This document shows, in pieces, positions 50,021 to 59,800 of a stretch of DNA of 64,000 nucleotides. The notes under the pieces are model-generated. The model did not search any database. It saw nothing but the letters and a program-made list of their open reading frames with translations, and was not told the DNA's origin. How positions within the stretch are numbered: position 1 is the first letter of the stretch; the number at the start of each line of letters is the position of its first letter. The DNA is from Sporosarcina sp. Marseille-Q4063 (GTDB lineage Bacteria; Bacillota; Bacilli; Bacillales_A; Planococcaceae), in the NCBI RefSeq assembly GCF_018309085.1, contig NZ_CP070502.1:1674001-1738000 (forward strand), in the 5' to 3' direction. A program made the position numbers and the translations under genes.

Positions 50021-50677
50021 TTAAAGTATTTCAGTCGTTGCTGTAATCTCGATCCCATTCAATGCCTGTGTAGCTAGCCTGTCTGCTTCTGTATTCCCTT
50101 TTCGAGATACCAACTCATATTCCGGTGTTATCCCAAGGGTTTTCATTTTGGCTTCGATTCGGTCGGCCCAAGTGTACAGGTTCTCTTCTATTGCGGGCCA
50201 CTCCTCGGTTAAGTGATTGATGACAACCCGAGAATCTCCAATAATTCTAACCGGAAGATGGTGGACATTCAAATTTTCAAGTTCCTTAATGCAAAGATGA
50301 AGCGCTGCATATTCCGCCTCGTTATTTGATGTGAGTTCCAGAACGGATGCGTTATGTCTGAGCCTGTACGATTTCCCGTTTTGATCATAATAAATGACGC
50401 ACCCCAATCCAGATGCCCTTGTAGTCAAATCGAATCCTCCATCAAAATAGACTGTAATATTATGCGGCTCTGTTACAATTTCTTTTAAATAGCTTTTCAT
50501 TTGCTTGACCGTCCACGTGTTTTCATGTCGATCGATAAACTTCAAACTTTTTGTACGTCCCGTCTTCTCCAAATCTTCCGCAATGAGCATTGCATGAGCT
50601 GCATTCATTTCATGCGAGTGGAAGACGGTTTCCGTTCCTTTAGGTGTTCGGTAACTCCATTCGATTATAACCTTCAT
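50021..50677 (-). CDS. RNase H-fold (RNase HI-like) protein
   Basis: A 218-residue protein. The C-terminal RNase H domain (about 72-210) shows the acidic residues of the active site: VYFDGGFD, NNEAEYAALH, IIGDSRVVI and NTEADRLA. The N-terminal 70 residues are a short beta domain not found in standard RNase HI. Similar stand-alone proteins are common in Bacillales, and their role (RNA/DNA hybrid removal) is inferred. GGAGG lies before the ATG. Confidence 0.85.
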   Translation of the reverse strand: MKVIIEWSYRTPKGTETVFHSHEMNAAHAMLIAEDLEKTGRTKSLKFIDRHENTWTVKQMKSYLKEIVTEPHNITVYFDGGFDLTTRASGLGCVIYYDQNGKSYRLRHNASVLELTSNNEAEYAALHLCIKELENLNVHHLPVRIIGDSRVVINHLTEEWPAIEENLYTWADRIEAKMKTLGITPEYELVSRKGNTEADRLATQALNGIEITATTEIL

Positions 50678-50786
50678 CGCAATTCCTCCAAGTAGTTTGT
50701 CCCTGTAGTGTACCTAATGCGATGCTCTTTTAGAAGTCTTCTTGTCACAATCCAACAAATATAACGTCATTAAGTCTTTCACTGTC

Positions 50787-51854
50787 TCAGTTCTCTCCCA
50801 CATGTTTCTGTTCTCTTTTTTTCATGATCCAAGCCAAGACAATTGCCCCAATCAGCGTGAAGCCCAGGTAGCCCATTGCCGGATAGACCGTTCCAACAAG
50901 TGTGATAAACCCGACAAAACTCGCTCCAAATGCGGCTACCCCGAAAATCACAACGGCACCTTTGAATTTTTTTGTTTCCGGCTTCACAGTACGCGCCGTA
51001 AATGCATAAAGCATACCGACAGCGGTATTGTAGACCATACCAAGTAAAATAATAGAAAAAATCGTACTCATGACAGGGCTCATGCTATTTGCCAACGCCA
51101 ACATCGGCATTGGTAAGGACGCAATTTCCTTCAATTGCGTCAGCATGGAAACATTAATGAGGATGATTAGAAGGCCGAGACCCAGTCCTCCGATAATGCC
51201 CCCCCATGCCGCAACTTTCTCATCCTTGACTGTCCCGCCCATGACGGTCAGCATCGCTGCACCGGCAGCAATATTATACGATACATATAAAATTGCCCCT
51301 AATAGCCAGTGAGAAGCACCCCGACTTTGACTGGCTGTGACAGCTTGCAGATCCGCTGATGTAAAGTCAAAATTGATAACTGAATATACGGTAATCACAA
51401 TGACAATCAACAATAAAAAAGGCGTGAACGCGCTAATGATCGAAATCACTTTTTGAACACTTAATGTAACGGAGAGAATCGTTACGACTGCCATGAGTAT
51501 ACTTCCAATGACACTTGGTACGCCAAATTGCTGTTCGAAAATGGCTCCAGCTCCTGAAAACATGACGACTGTCACACCGAACAGGAAAAACGTAATAATG
51601 GTGTCGACAATAATCCCTAAATGTCGTCCACAAATATGATAAATGACTTTTTGATGAGAAGTTGTTTGTAAACGGCTCCCAAGCTGCGTCAAATTCATCC
51701 CAATAAATGCGAACAACAGCGTTGCAACGATTGAACCGGAAATACCGATTGCACCGAAACTTGTGAAAAATTGTAGAATTTCTTGCCCTGATGCAAACCC
51801 AGCACCGACAATGACACCGATAAAGGCTGCACCGATTTGAAAACTCTTTCTCAT
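50787..51854 (-). CDS. ykvI: YkvI-type membrane permease
   Basis: A 355-residue membrane protein with about 10 helices, LeuT-fold-like start FQIGAAFIGVIVGAGFASGQ, typical for YkvI. The substrate is unknown. It follows the racemase gene by 104 bases in the same direction and may import the amino acid derivative used by that operon. The ATG at 51854 follows GGGGGG. Confidence 0.82.
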   Translation of the reverse strand: MRKSFQIGAAFIGVIVGAGFASGQEILQFFTSFGAIGISGSIVATLLFAFIGMNLTQLGSRLQTTSHQKVIYHICGRHLGIIVDTIITFFLFGVTVVMFSGAGAIFEQQFGVPSVIGSILMAVVTILSVTLSVQKVISIISAFTPFLLLIVIVITVYSVINFDFTSADLQAVTASQSRGASHWLLGAILYVSYNIAAGAAMLTVMGGTVKDEKVAAWGGIIGGLGLGLLIILINVSMLTQLKEIASLPMPMLALANSMSPVMSTIFSIILLGMVYNTAVGMLYAFTARTVKPETKKFKGAVVIFGVAAFGASFVGFITLVGTVYPAMGYLGFTLIGAIVLAWIMKKREQKHVGEN

Positions 51855-51958
51855 AAACGTTCCCCCCGCTAATTGTTCTCGTTTCAGTTTGATGGAATCT
51901 TCAGAATTCATGTTCCGAAAGAAATCATGTGGACGCTTGTTTATCCACATGACCTTTA

Positions 51959-53071
51959 TTATTCAGCTTTAAATTGGTAAGTTTCGACTGTAAACTTGTC
52001 CATTGCATTGAAATTCGGTTCATAGCCGATGCCATATGCGGTCGGTACGGTAATATAGCCGTCTTCCACGACAACTTCCGGCGTAATAACATCTTCTTCC
52101 CAATAACGTGAGGAACCGGCAGTATCGCCTGGCAAGACGAAGTTCGACAATGTCGTCAGCGCGACGTTATGGGCACGGCCGATTCCCGATTCCAGCATGC
52201 CTCCACACCAAACTGGGATGTCCCGTTCCATGCAATAATCATGTATTTTCTTGGCTTCCGTTAAGCCACCGACTCGGCCGATTTTAATATTGATGATTTT
52301 TGTGCTTCCGAGTTCCAATGCTTTCCGCGTATCTTCAAGGGAATGAATACTTTCATCCAAACAAATCGGAGTAGTCATTTGTTTCTGCAATGTCGCATGG
52401 TCGATAATATCATCTGACGCAAGTGGTTGTTCGATCATGGTCAAGTCAAATGCGTCAAGCTGTTTCAATAGTTCGATATCATCTAGTGTATAAGCCGAGT
52501 TGGCGTCCGCCATGAGCGGTACGTCCGGGAAGTGCTTCCGGAGCTCGCGCATCACTTCGACGTCGTATCCCGGTTTGATTTTCACTTTGATACGTTTATA
52601 ACCTTCCTCTACAAAGGCACGGACAGTTGAAATCAAATCTTCGACATTTTCATGGATTCCAATGCTGATTCCGACTTCAATTTTGTCGCGCTCTCCACCT
52701 AATGCTTGCGCCAATGTCATCTGATTCCGTTTGGCATACAAGTCCCAAATAGCCCCTTCAACGGTCGATTTCGCCATGTTGTTTTGACGGATAGCGCTGA
52801 AAATTTCACTCACTTCATCAGGATGTCCGATTTCTTTTCCTAATAGGAGTGGGATCAGAAAGTCTTCTATTATATGCAAATTCGTTTCAAGCGTCTCTTC
52901 ATTATACCAAGGCGCGCTGAATGCAACAGACTCTCCCCAACCGCTATTGCCCTGCTCATCTTTTGCCTCTAACAATAGAAAATCCTTTTCATGTAAGGTA
53001 CCGAAACTTGTTGTAAACGGATGCTTCATCATCATTTTCATTTTACGGATGGTGATTTCTTGAATGATCAT
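51959..53071 (-). CDS. menC: N-acylamino acid racemase / o-succinylbenzoate synthase
   Basis: A 370-residue enolase-superfamily enzyme. Catalytic residues are KVK (K162, K164), metal ligands D189, E214 and D239, and K263 (INIKIGR). Sequence alone cannot separate o-succinylbenzoate synthase (MenC) from N-succinylamino acid racemase. No menaquinone gene is nearby; instead it overlaps by 4 bases a GNAT gene of the type linked to N-succinyl amino acid racemisation in Geobacillus, so the racemase role is preferred. GAGGAG precedes the ATG. Confidence 0.9.
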   Translation of the reverse strand: MIIQEITIRKMKMMMKHPFTTSFGTLHEKDFLLLEAKDEQGNSGWGESVAFSAPWYNEETLETNLHIIEDFLIPLLLGKEIGHPDEVSEIFSAIRQNNMAKSTVEGAIWDLYAKRNQMTLAQALGGERDKIEVGISIGIHENVEDLISTVRAFVEEGYKRIKVKIKPGYDVEVMRELRKHFPDVPLMADANSAYTLDDIELLKQLDAFDLTMIEQPLASDDIIDHATLQKQMTTPICLDESIHSLEDTRKALELGSTKIINIKIGRVGGLTEAKKIHDYCMERDIPVWCGGMLESGIGRAHNVALTTLSNFVLPGDTAGSSRYWEEDVITPEVVVEDGYITVPTAYGIGYEPNFNAMDKFTVETYQFKAE

Positions 53072-53910
53072 TCGATTTCTCCTCTTTCATTCGTATTCAA
53101 TGGGATTGTATTTCTTTTGACCACTTGGTAATAGTGGATGCCAAGTGTCGTTCGATTGACGCTTACCAATGCATACCCATCACGGAAAAGCGTTTGGAAG
53201 ATTGTCCTGATTTTCAGTCGCCAATCCAGTGCAAGCTGCGGCTCATTTTGTTTAATCAACTGAAAATTCTCGGGTATTGGAATTTCAATTCCGGCGCTGT
53301 TGGTCGGAATATCCTGTTCATCCCATGCTAGAATTGGGTTTCCCTGTTCGGAGCTTCCCACCGTAAACGGACGGTCAAAGCGATCAATTGTCGGAATCCA
53401 GCTTTCTTCGACCCTGTCGCTCGTAATCCACCATTCAATTTTAAAACGATCCGTGGGTAATCCTTTGTTCAAACCGTCTTCCATTTCACCGTACCAATTT
53501 TCTAAATAAATATCGCATACCCCATATAACTTCGACAAATTCAAATACGCGTTTCTGCTTTCCAACGGATCGAATGTCCATGTTATCAAGTCATAACCCA
53601 TATCTATGGCGAACTTGCGTTGATTTTCCTTCAACATTTTGCCGATTCCCATCAGCTGGTAATCGGGATGGATTCCGAGCATATGAGAACATAAATACGT
53701 TTTTCCATTTGCAAATCCAGTAAAACCGTATGAGAATCCGACGATTTTCTCGCCGTCGAAAGCGCCTAGCATTAGGCCTCCATTTGTGACTGCTGTATAG
53801 GTTTGATGGATCGGAATCGACTCCGATCCCCATACTGTTTTTTCAAGAGATTGCATGAGACGCATATCTTCAATCGTCTCCAATTTTCGCGTTGTAATGT
53901 TTACATTCAT
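53068..53910 (-). CDS. GNAT family acyltransferase linked to NSAR
   Basis: A 280-residue protein with a GNAT core (residues 1-150; [20 protein letters not shown] is the acyl-CoA-binding motif) and a C-terminal extension of about 130 residues. This long form is the one found next to N-succinylamino acid racemases, where it acts as a D-amino acid N-succinyltransferase. It overlaps the racemase start (ATGA). The matching M20 desuccinylase is not in this window. Confidence 0.85.
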   Translation of the reverse strand: MNVNITTRKLETIEDMRLMQSLEKTVWGSESIPIHQTYTAVTNGGLMLGAFDGEKIVGFSYGFTGFANGKTYLCSHMLGIHPDYQLMGIGKMLKENQRKFAIDMGYDLITWTFDPLESRNAYLNLSKLYGVCDIYLENWYGEMEDGLNKGLPTDRFKIEWWITSDRVEESWIPTIDRFDRPFTVGSSEQGNPILAWDEQDIPTNSAGIEIPIPENFQLIKQNEPQLALDWRLKIRTIFQTLFRDGYALVSVNRTTLGIHYYQVVKRNTIPLNTNERGEIE

Positions 53911-53967
53911 GTATTCACGTCCTTTTTTTCCATCGATATCTGTACGGAGCCCAACGCAATGTCTATT

Positions 53968-54828
53968 TCATTGTTTCTCCGTCCCTTCCACAAATAAAAA
54001 ATCACTTTTTAAAGATTGATAGGTCTCTTGACGCTTTTCGAAGTTATCCTTTTCCTTCACGGACACCCCGGCAACCATCGCATTCATAAACGAAAACAAA
54101 GCAGTCGTCGCGTCCAGTGTGGATTTATTCGGTGAATGAATGGGAAATAACACATCACTATGCGCTTGAATAGGCGCCAATAACGAGTCTGTAATCGCAA
54201 TGACATAGGCTTGCTGATCACTGGCCAACTCAGCAATCCGGATTGTTTCTTTTAGATAGCGATGAAAAGAAATGGCGACTAATACAGATTGGTCATTCAT
54301 GGTACTAATCGTTCGAATAACATCTTCCGCCTCTATCCGAATGAGCCGGACGTCATGCCTGACTAGCCCAAGTGTATAGGTGAGCCAATTTGCCGCGGCG
54401 TAGGATGAACGAAGCCCCAAAATATAAACCGTTTCTGCTTTTGATAAATGTGTAATTGCTGTTTCGTAATCTGTCTCATTGATCTGCTTGATTGTTTCCG
54501 AAATGGTACGACAATCCTGTTCCATCACTTGTTCATAAAAATGGGGTGCTTGTTCCAGTTCAAGCTTGGATTGCTGATAAGTATGCAAACTGCTTTCTTG
54601 GAATAACAGTTGCTCTCGGATGGTCTTTTGCAATTCGGAATAACCGGAAAGTCCAAGACTATAACAAAAGCGGATGACCGTCGTTTCACTCACCCCGATC
54701 ATCAAGCCGATTTCCTGTGCCGAAGACACAGCAACATTCCGGGGATGATCCAATACGTAGGCGGCGACTAGCTTTTGACTTTTCGACAGCTTATGGAAAT
54801 GCGCTTGCACGAGCTCTTTTAATTTCAT
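53968..54828 (-). CDS. MurR/RpiR family transcriptional regulator
   Basis: A 286-residue regulator: N-terminal helix-turn-helix of the RpiR type (SSAQEIGLMIGVSETTVIRF) and a C-terminal SIS domain (YILGLRSSYAAANWL ... LVAISFHRYLKETIRIA). SIS domains sense phosphosugars in most members, though some amino acid operons use this type. It is 57 bases upstream of the GNAT gene on the same strand and probably controls the operon and itself. Inverted repeats lie upstream. Confidence 0.88.
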   Translation of the reverse strand: MKLKELVQAHFHKLSKSQKLVAAYVLDHPRNVAVSSAQEIGLMIGVSETTVIRFCYSLGLSGYSELQKTIREQLLFQESSLHTYQQSKLELEQAPHFYEQVMEQDCRTISETIKQINETDYETAITHLSKAETVYILGLRSSYAAANWLTYTLGLVRHDVRLIRIEAEDVIRTISTMNDQSVLVAISFHRYLKETIRIAELASDQQAYVIAITDSLLAPIQAHSDVLFPIHSPNKSTLDATTALFSFMNAMVAGVSVKEKDNFEKRQETYQSLKSDFLFVEGTEKQ

Positions 54829-54851
54829 AATTAATCACCATTTGAAGTGTA

Positions 54852-54889
54852 GGAATTTTTATTTCAACAAATGAAGTTTGGACTTCATT
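54852..54889. promoter_or_regulatory. two inverted repeats upstream of the RpiR gene
   Basis: AATGAAGT-4-ACTTCATT (54870-54889) is a perfect 8-bp dyad. Next to it, TTGAAATAAAAATTCC (54852-54867 on the minus strand) has the GAAAT...ATTTC-like look of RpiR sites. Both lie within 60 bases of the start codon. Confidence 0.55.
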
Positions 54890-55015
54890 ATTGATTATAA
54901 ACTAATTTAACACAAACCTTCCCAGAATACAATATACTTTCTGAATCTTTAGTGTGTAACTCAGGCCGTTGCCGAAACAACCCTTTTCATATTGCACATA
55001 AAAGCGCATACAAAA

Positions 55016-55041
55016 AAATCGCCCAATTTGTTGGACGATTT
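55016..55041. terminator. hairpin with A and T tracts
   Basis: AAATCG / CGATTT and CCAA / TTGG arms with one mismatch and a 4-base loop. The A run before it gives a T run on the minus strand. Confidence 0.6.
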
Positions 55042-55223
55042 CATATGGTAATTCCGCTCTTACTCTGTATTTTCATCATTCTATAAGTCAAAGTTATCGA
55101 GGCCGCTTCCCTTTCCTCTAAGTAACATTCAATTAGTATATACTGTGATATTTACATTGAAAAAGTTCAAAGAAAATCGGATAGGATGTGGCGATATGAA
55201 GCACTTCGTGAGTTGAACAAGAA

Positions 55224-55262
55224 AAAACCCGGATTCCTATGAAGAAACCCAGGATAATTGAT
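55224..55262 (-). terminator. CCGG-type terminator repeat C, copy 2
   Basis: On the minus strand CCTGG...CCGGG arms followed by TTTTTTC, 12 bases after the satP stop codon. It is related to the copies at 49768 and 63942. Confidence 0.7.
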
Positions 55263-55273
55263 TCCCTGTTAAA

Positions 55274-55837
55274 TTAAAGTGGTAATATCGTTTTACCAAA
55301 TTCGTGATTGATAACCTGTGCTAGGCCTGTATACATAGCTGAAATCCCGCATACGATTCCAATCCAGCCGCCTGCAATCTGTACCCCGTGAATGCCTGTA
55401 AAATCTGCAATGGATAAAAGTAAAAACAAAATCGTCAAAGTCAGAAATACAAGCTGTAATGAGCGGGTAAGCTTCAATGTACCTACAAACATCATTAATG
55501 TAAAGATACCCCAAAGCAGGAGATAGAACCCCATGCTCTTATCATCTGCAGCTGCAATTTCATTAAATGGATTGATCCATATCAGGATTAAGGACCACCA
55601 GAAAAAGCCATAAGCAGTAAAGGCAGTTGCGCCAAATACGTTATTTTTCTTAAACTCCATGATTCCGGCTATGATTTGTGCAGCCCCGCCAAGCGCGAAA
55701 CCCATTGCAACAATTACAATTGATAGCGGTATGATATCCGCATTATGTAAGTTCAAGAGCACAGTCGTCACGCCAAATGAGAAAAGCCCCAGTGGAGCTG
55801 GATTTGCAATAGTCGATTGAATGTTTTCGTTTGCCAT
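55274..55837 (-). CDS. satP: acetate/succinate uptake transporter, GPR1/FUN34/YaaH family
   Basis: A 187-residue protein with six membrane helices. The family signature NPAPLGLFSFG lies at residues 12-22 and a FFWWSLILIW helix follows later. These proteins form hexameric channels for acetate and related acids. A GGAGGAATC box precedes the ATG, and a terminator follows. Confidence 0.92.
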   Translation of the reverse strand: MANENIQSTIANPAPLGLFSFGVTTVLLNLHNADIIPLSIVIVAMGFALGGAAQIIAGIMEFKKNNVFGATAFTAYGFFWWSLILIWINPFNEIAAADDKSMGFYLLLWGIFTLMMFVGTLKLTRSLQLVFLTLTILFLLLSIADFTGIHGVQIAGGWIGIVCGISAMYTGLAQVINHEFGKTILPL

Positions 55838-55925
55838 TTTGATTCCTCCGTATTATTTTTCAAAACTATAAAAGCATACCGTATAAGCACTGCCTTTACA
55901 AATAATACGAAAGTAACGGTACCTG

Positions 55926-56360
55926 TTATTTCCTTTTAAAAAGATTGGCAAACAGGCCATTCCTGTTACTTTTTTCTTTTTTCGCTTTCGGAATTTGCTT
56001 TTTCACGTAAATTTCTTCTTTATCAATTGCATAGTCATATGCGAGGACAAGGCCAATTTCGGTATCATGTTCTCTATTTGTGACCATTGTAAAATTCATC
56101 TGATACTTGGCGGCAATCCTCGTATATTTTGTCAGCAGCCCATAATTCATATTGCCATTCAAATATAGGCGAGCTTTTCTATTTTTCTTTATAGCAACCT
56201 CAACTTGTTTATAAATGCCTTTCTCTCTAATTTGTGCTTGTGTAAGCGCAATGACGATCCGTTCGCGATACGTTCCAAGAAATCTCCGTCTCTCATCCGG
56301 TTTCGGACCCCTTGGACCATGGATTCCTTGTTGAAGATAGTCGTCAATATGATTCGACAT
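55926..56360 (-). CDS. yueI: YueI family protein
   Basis: A 144-residue protein matching the DUF1694 (YueI) family: start SNHIDDYLQQGIHGPRGPKP followed by ERRRFLGTYRERIVIALTQ, a YLNGNMNYGLLTKY segment and a basic tail. The RNA-binding L30e-like fold suggested for this family is from memory and not visible directly. The ATG at 56360 has GGAGGTG at 5-8 bases; the longer frame starts inside the EamA gene. Confidence 0.85.
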   Translation of the reverse strand: MSNHIDDYLQQGIHGPRGPKPDERRRFLGTYRERIVIALTQAQIREKGIYKQVEVAIKKNRKARLYLNGNMNYGLLTKYTRIAAKYQMNFTMVTNREHDTEIGLVLAYDYAIDKEEIYVKKQIPKAKKEKSNRNGLFANLFKRK

Positions 56361-56401
56361 CAAAACACCTCCGATTGCAATTGTACTCATCCCACTCGAC
56401 T

Positions 56402-57310
56402 TTATAATTCTTTTTTTGTTAGCGATAAACAAACAACTAGAACCAATATCAAGATCATTCCTACGACTTGCCAAGTACCAAAAGGGAGATTTAACCAGAT
56501 TACACTACTGACTACTGCGGTTAAAGGCTCGACTGTCCCTAATAATGTGGTCTCTTTTGCTTCCAAATACTCTAAACTTTTGATAAACATCCAAAATGCT
56601 AGGGTTGTACCGAATATGATTGTAAAGCCTAATACGATGAAGGTGGATAAAGACCAATCATGCGTTTCAACTCTCCATACAGGATGCACGATATTCATAC
56701 ATACCCCAGCGATGAGCATCGCCCATCCAACAACAGTTACGGACGAATAAAAACCGAGCAAATTACGGGCATAGAGTGTATAGAAAGTCAATGATATTCC
56801 AGAGATAATCCCCCAAACAATAGCTATACCAGAAACGGACAACCCGTTAAATGAACCATTCGTCAATAAAAGCAACGTCCCAAGAACCGTTAGGAATATC
56901 GCTATAATATCTAATACTTGTAATCTTTGCAGACCTCTAAAAATCAGCCATAGAATAATATATACAGGCGCTAAATATTGTAATAATGTAGCGACAGCAG
57001 CGTTCCCTGCTTCAATGGAAGCCATATATGAATATTGAACCAATAACATCCCGAAAAGACTAAAGATAATTAGCGGTATTCTTTTTTTGGAATCTTTCCA
57101 TATGGTAAAAACCTTTTTTCTACCTGTAAGCATCACTTGTACGCCCAACAATAGCAAGCCACTAATAATGAGCCTTGTTGATACATACCAATTCACATTG
57201 ATATTCGCCATTTCAAACAAATAACCAGCTGCTGTTCCGCCAATTCCCCAAAAACTTGCACCTAAAATGACAAAAATAATCCCTACGTAACGATTGTTTG
57301 TATTTTTCAT
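56402..57310 (-). CDS. EamA/DMT family transporter
   Basis: A 302-residue protein with ten membrane helices arranged as two EamA repeats (about 8-145 and 158-298), each starting with a GxxxxG-rich helix (FVILGASFWGIGGTAAGYLF and IVWGIISGISLTFYTLYA) and each ending in a P-rich helix (LQYLAPVYIILW; LGTVEPLTAVVS). It probably exports amino acids or metabolites. AGGTGATG precedes the ATG. Confidence 0.9.
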   Translation of the reverse strand: MKNTNNRYVGIIFVILGASFWGIGGTAAGYLFEMANINVNWYVSTRLIISGLLLLGVQVMLTGRKKVFTIWKDSKKRIPLIIFSLFGMLLVQYSYMASIEAGNAAVATLLQYLAPVYIILWLIFRGLQRLQVLDIIAIFLTVLGTLLLLTNGSFNGLSVSGIAIVWGIISGISLTFYTLYARNLLGFYSSVTVVGWAMLIAGVCMNIVHPVWRVETHDWSLSTFIVLGFTIIFGTTLAFWMFIKSLEYLEAKETTLLGTVEPLTAVVSSVIWLNLPFGTWQVVGMILILVLVVCLSLTKKEL

Positions 57311-57340
57311 AACATCACCTATAATATTGAGATATGAATA

Positions 57341-57620
57341 CTATATCTTAAATAACGGCAGAGATAAAAAGTTAAGGAATGTTAGACCCTCAAATTGATC
57401 TTTCGCAAAATAAAAAGAAGCGTTCCCTTCTAAAAAAGAAACACCCCTTTCGTAAAAACTATATTTAATCAAACACCGACATTGTTTTTCGGTTTCTTCT
57501 GGCGAAATGTGTTTCTTTACTTTTACGATATCCAGACCTGTAATATCAAAACCGTGCTCCGCTAAAGGAATCGTGAATCTACCCGCCCCACAGGCAACAT
57601 CTAAAATGGGGCCACCTTGA
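57341..57620 (-). pseudogene. SAM methyltransferase fragment
   Basis: A frame on the minus strand gives GPILDVACGAGRFTIPLAE and HGFDITGLDI, motif I and the next strand of a class I methyltransferase, then passes into unrelated sequence (KVKKHISPEETEKQCRCLIK ... SFLEGNASFYFAKDQF) and ends at a TAG at 57341. The N-terminal part is missing and abuts the 3' end of the peptidase E gene. It looks like a fusion of two gene fragments left by deletions. Confidence 0.65.
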
Positions 57621-57623
57621 TTA

Positions 57624-58324
57624 TCAATAAGAACCTAAAAATTCTATCTCAAGTTCTGTTTCTATAACCTTCTTTTCGAAAGTAACGCGATAGGCTTTGG
57701 CAGAAGGTCTCGAGCTAACTACTTTAAAAATTTCTTGTTCCTTATAATGAATAGCAACGCCATCATCTGCTGCAATTCCTGTTTGTATTTTTTCAGATTC
57801 AATAAGCTTGTGATATGAAGGCTTTCTCTCTATTTCACCATCGTAATGAGGACAATTACTCCCCTTAAGGAAGCCAAGACATTTTATTGGGTCAAGTCCT
57901 TCTCCAAATGAATCAGTCACTCCATCTTCAAACCAACAAATGGAACCTGCACTCACCCCAGCTAAAATAACCCCTTGATTCCACGCTTCTCTTAAAATAT
58001 CGTCTAAACCCCATTCTTTCCACAAAGCTAAAAGATTTTTAGTATTTCCCCCACCAACATAAACAATGTCTTTCTCCAAAATAAAACTTTCAAGATCCCT
58101 TGTCGGAGGTTCAAATAAAGAAAGATGGGATGGATTACAATTTTGTTGATAAAAAAAATTATAATACCTCGATATGTAATTATCAGAATCTCCGCTTGCA
58201 GTAGGGATAAAGCAAATTTTAGGATTAGTTTTCTCGACTTGTTTCAATATATATATAAATCTAGCAATGGATTATCCGGTTCCATTGAAAAACCGCCACC
58301 ACCAAGAGCTATTATTTGTCTCAT
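57624..58324 (-). pseudogene. pepE: peptidase E (S51), frameshifted by one TA unit
   Basis: From the ATG at 58324 the gene reads MRQIIALGGGGFSMEPDNPL and reaches LLDLYIY and a TGA within a (TA)5 tract (58248-58257). With one TA unit less it would continue ILKQVEKTNPKICFIPTASG to the normal end at 57624, giving 232 residues, the usual peptidase E length. All catalytic parts are then present, including GVSAGSICWF with the nucleophile Ser. Peptidase E cleaves Asp-X dipeptides. The shorter frame that starts at the TTG at 58247 lacks the first strand. Confidence 0.82.
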
Positions 58325-58408
58325 CCAAGTATCCCTTTCAGAAGATAATGTAATAATTATTTCTACAAATCATCAATAATTCCTTGTTAATCTTGGTAGG
58401 TATTTGAG

Positions 58409-59191
58409 TTATCTTGAAATTTCCAACGCATTAGTCACTGATTTCCATGCGGATGAAGACGGGTCGATAACCATAAAATGTTCCACCTCTGGAAGTACTA
58501 TCAAACGAACCTTATCGCCCTGTTCAATAGCCCTTCGATGATACTCAATACTCATTTCAACCGGGACATGACGGTCTACTTCGCCATGAATTAAAATTTG
58601 CTCTACATTCAAAGGCAACAATTCTATCGGTGAAGCAATCCAATAACGCCCGGATACTTCTTGAGGTGATCCACCCATAAATGAAGCTACGTGACTACTT
58701 ATTCCTTGTTCTTCATGGATCTCCCACATTTTCTTCAAATCGGAAACCCCTGCCAAACTTATCACGCTCTGTATAGGTACATGCAGCGTTTTATTGATTT
58801 CGTCCATTTGAACTTGGTTCATTCGGGATGCCAACCATAAAGCCAAGTGTCCTCCTGCTGAATGCCCAAGAATAACCACTCGAGAGAGATCGAGCTGAAA
58901 ACGTTCCTCAATTTGGGTGAGGTGATTTACAGCGTCTATGACATCAATAAATGTTCCTGGCCAACCTCCGCCGTCTTCTCCTACTCGCCGATACTCAATA
59001 TTCCAAGTAGCATAACCACGACTCGTCAAATCTTCAGCTAGCGGAACATTTTCTTCAAGTCCGTATTTCGATTGCCAGAAACCACCGTGAATCGTGATAA
59101 CAACCGGGTTAGGACCTGGATAATCGGGGATACGTAGTTCACCGATTTGAGACGAGTGATTTCCATATGGAATATGATTTACTTCTGCCAA
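58409..59191 (-). CDS. alpha/beta hydrolase (kynurenine-formamidase/esterase-like)
   Basis: A 260-residue hydrolase with the oxyanion motif HGGFW (35-39), nucleophile elbow GHSAGGH (Ser111), acid residue in HGEVDRHVP (about 202) and histidine in EVEHF (about 237). This is the BD-FAE/hormone-sensitive-lipase-like group, to which kynurenine formamidases also belong. No tryptophan catabolic neighbour is seen. TTG start with AAAGGGG upstream. Confidence 0.82.
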   Translation of the reverse strand: MAEVNHIPYGNHSSQIGELRIPDYPGPNPVVITIHGGFWQSKYGLEENVPLAEDLTSRGYATWNIEYRRVGEDGGGWPGTFIDVIDAVNHLTQIEERFQLDLSRVVILGHSAGGHLALWLASRMNQVQMDEINKTLHVPIQSVISLAGVSDLKKMWEIHEEQGISSHVASFMGGSPQEVSGRYWIASPIELLPLNVEQILIHGEVDRHVPVEMSIEYHRRAIEQGDKVRLIVLPEVEHFMVIDPSSSAWKSVTNALEISR

Positions 59192-59281
59192 TGTATAACC
59201 CCTTTCACTATAGTAAGTGACTATTTAGTCTTTTAAACTATGCTAATTCTCTAATCCAAGAGAAACAATAGATTTCCCACT

Positions 59282-59701
59282 TTAAGTATGGTATTGGTTA
59301 GCTTTAGAACTCTTCAACAAACCTTCTAAAACTTCCAAGTCCTCTGGATATGCATGTTTCATTTTTTGTATATCTCTAAGTGACTTCCAAGCAGCATCTA
59401 CTATAATGTTATCAGGATCGTTAATCCCTTCACTTTCTCCAGTTTTTTTCACTTTGAAGTAATAAGTTTTTACTTTATAACCTTTAGTTTTAGTTTCTTT
59501 AATAAACAGATTATCCTCTATGACAATGTCATATCCCGTTTCTTCTTTAACTTCTCTAATACAACATTCTTCTGGTGTTTCTCCTTCTTCAATACCACCC
59601 GAAGGAATAGCCCAAGATTCAGAGTTAATGCTTTTTACCATTAAAACTTCCTTCTCCTCATTAATACAAATCGCTGCGGAACCATACCATTTTTTCATCA
59701 T
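59282..59701 (-). CDS. NUDIX hydrolase
   Basis: A 139-residue MutT-like protein. The NUDIX box is GGIEEGETPEECCIREVKEE followed by TGYD, fully canonical. It starts MMKKWYGSAAICINEEKEVL; the two ATG codons are adjacent, so the exact start is open. GGAGGGG lies just before. Substrate unknown. Confidence 0.88.
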   Translation of the reverse strand: MMKKWYGSAAICINEEKEVLMVKSINSESWAIPSGGIEEGETPEECCIREVKEETGYDIVIEDNLFIKETKTKGYKVKTYYFKVKKTGESEGINDPDNIIVDAAWKSLRDIQKMKHAYPEDLEVLEGLLKSSKANQYHT

Positions 59702-59800
59702 ACCCCTCCAACTTCTCGTTTAACAAAGCCTACCAGTTACTTGAATAAGAAAACTGCTTTACTCCTAATTGAAGTAAAGCACTCGAGACGTAAATTGATT

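Larger units (their letters stand above)
54890..55273. other. intergenic stretch between the RpiR gene and satP
   Basis: No gene is seen. It contains a terminator (55016-55041) and a CCGG-type terminator (55224-55262), which serves the satP gene. Confidence 0.6.

Noticed and set aside
50742..51047. 101-residue plus-strand frame opposite ykvI
   Set aside because: Shadow of a membrane protein gene; no start signals.
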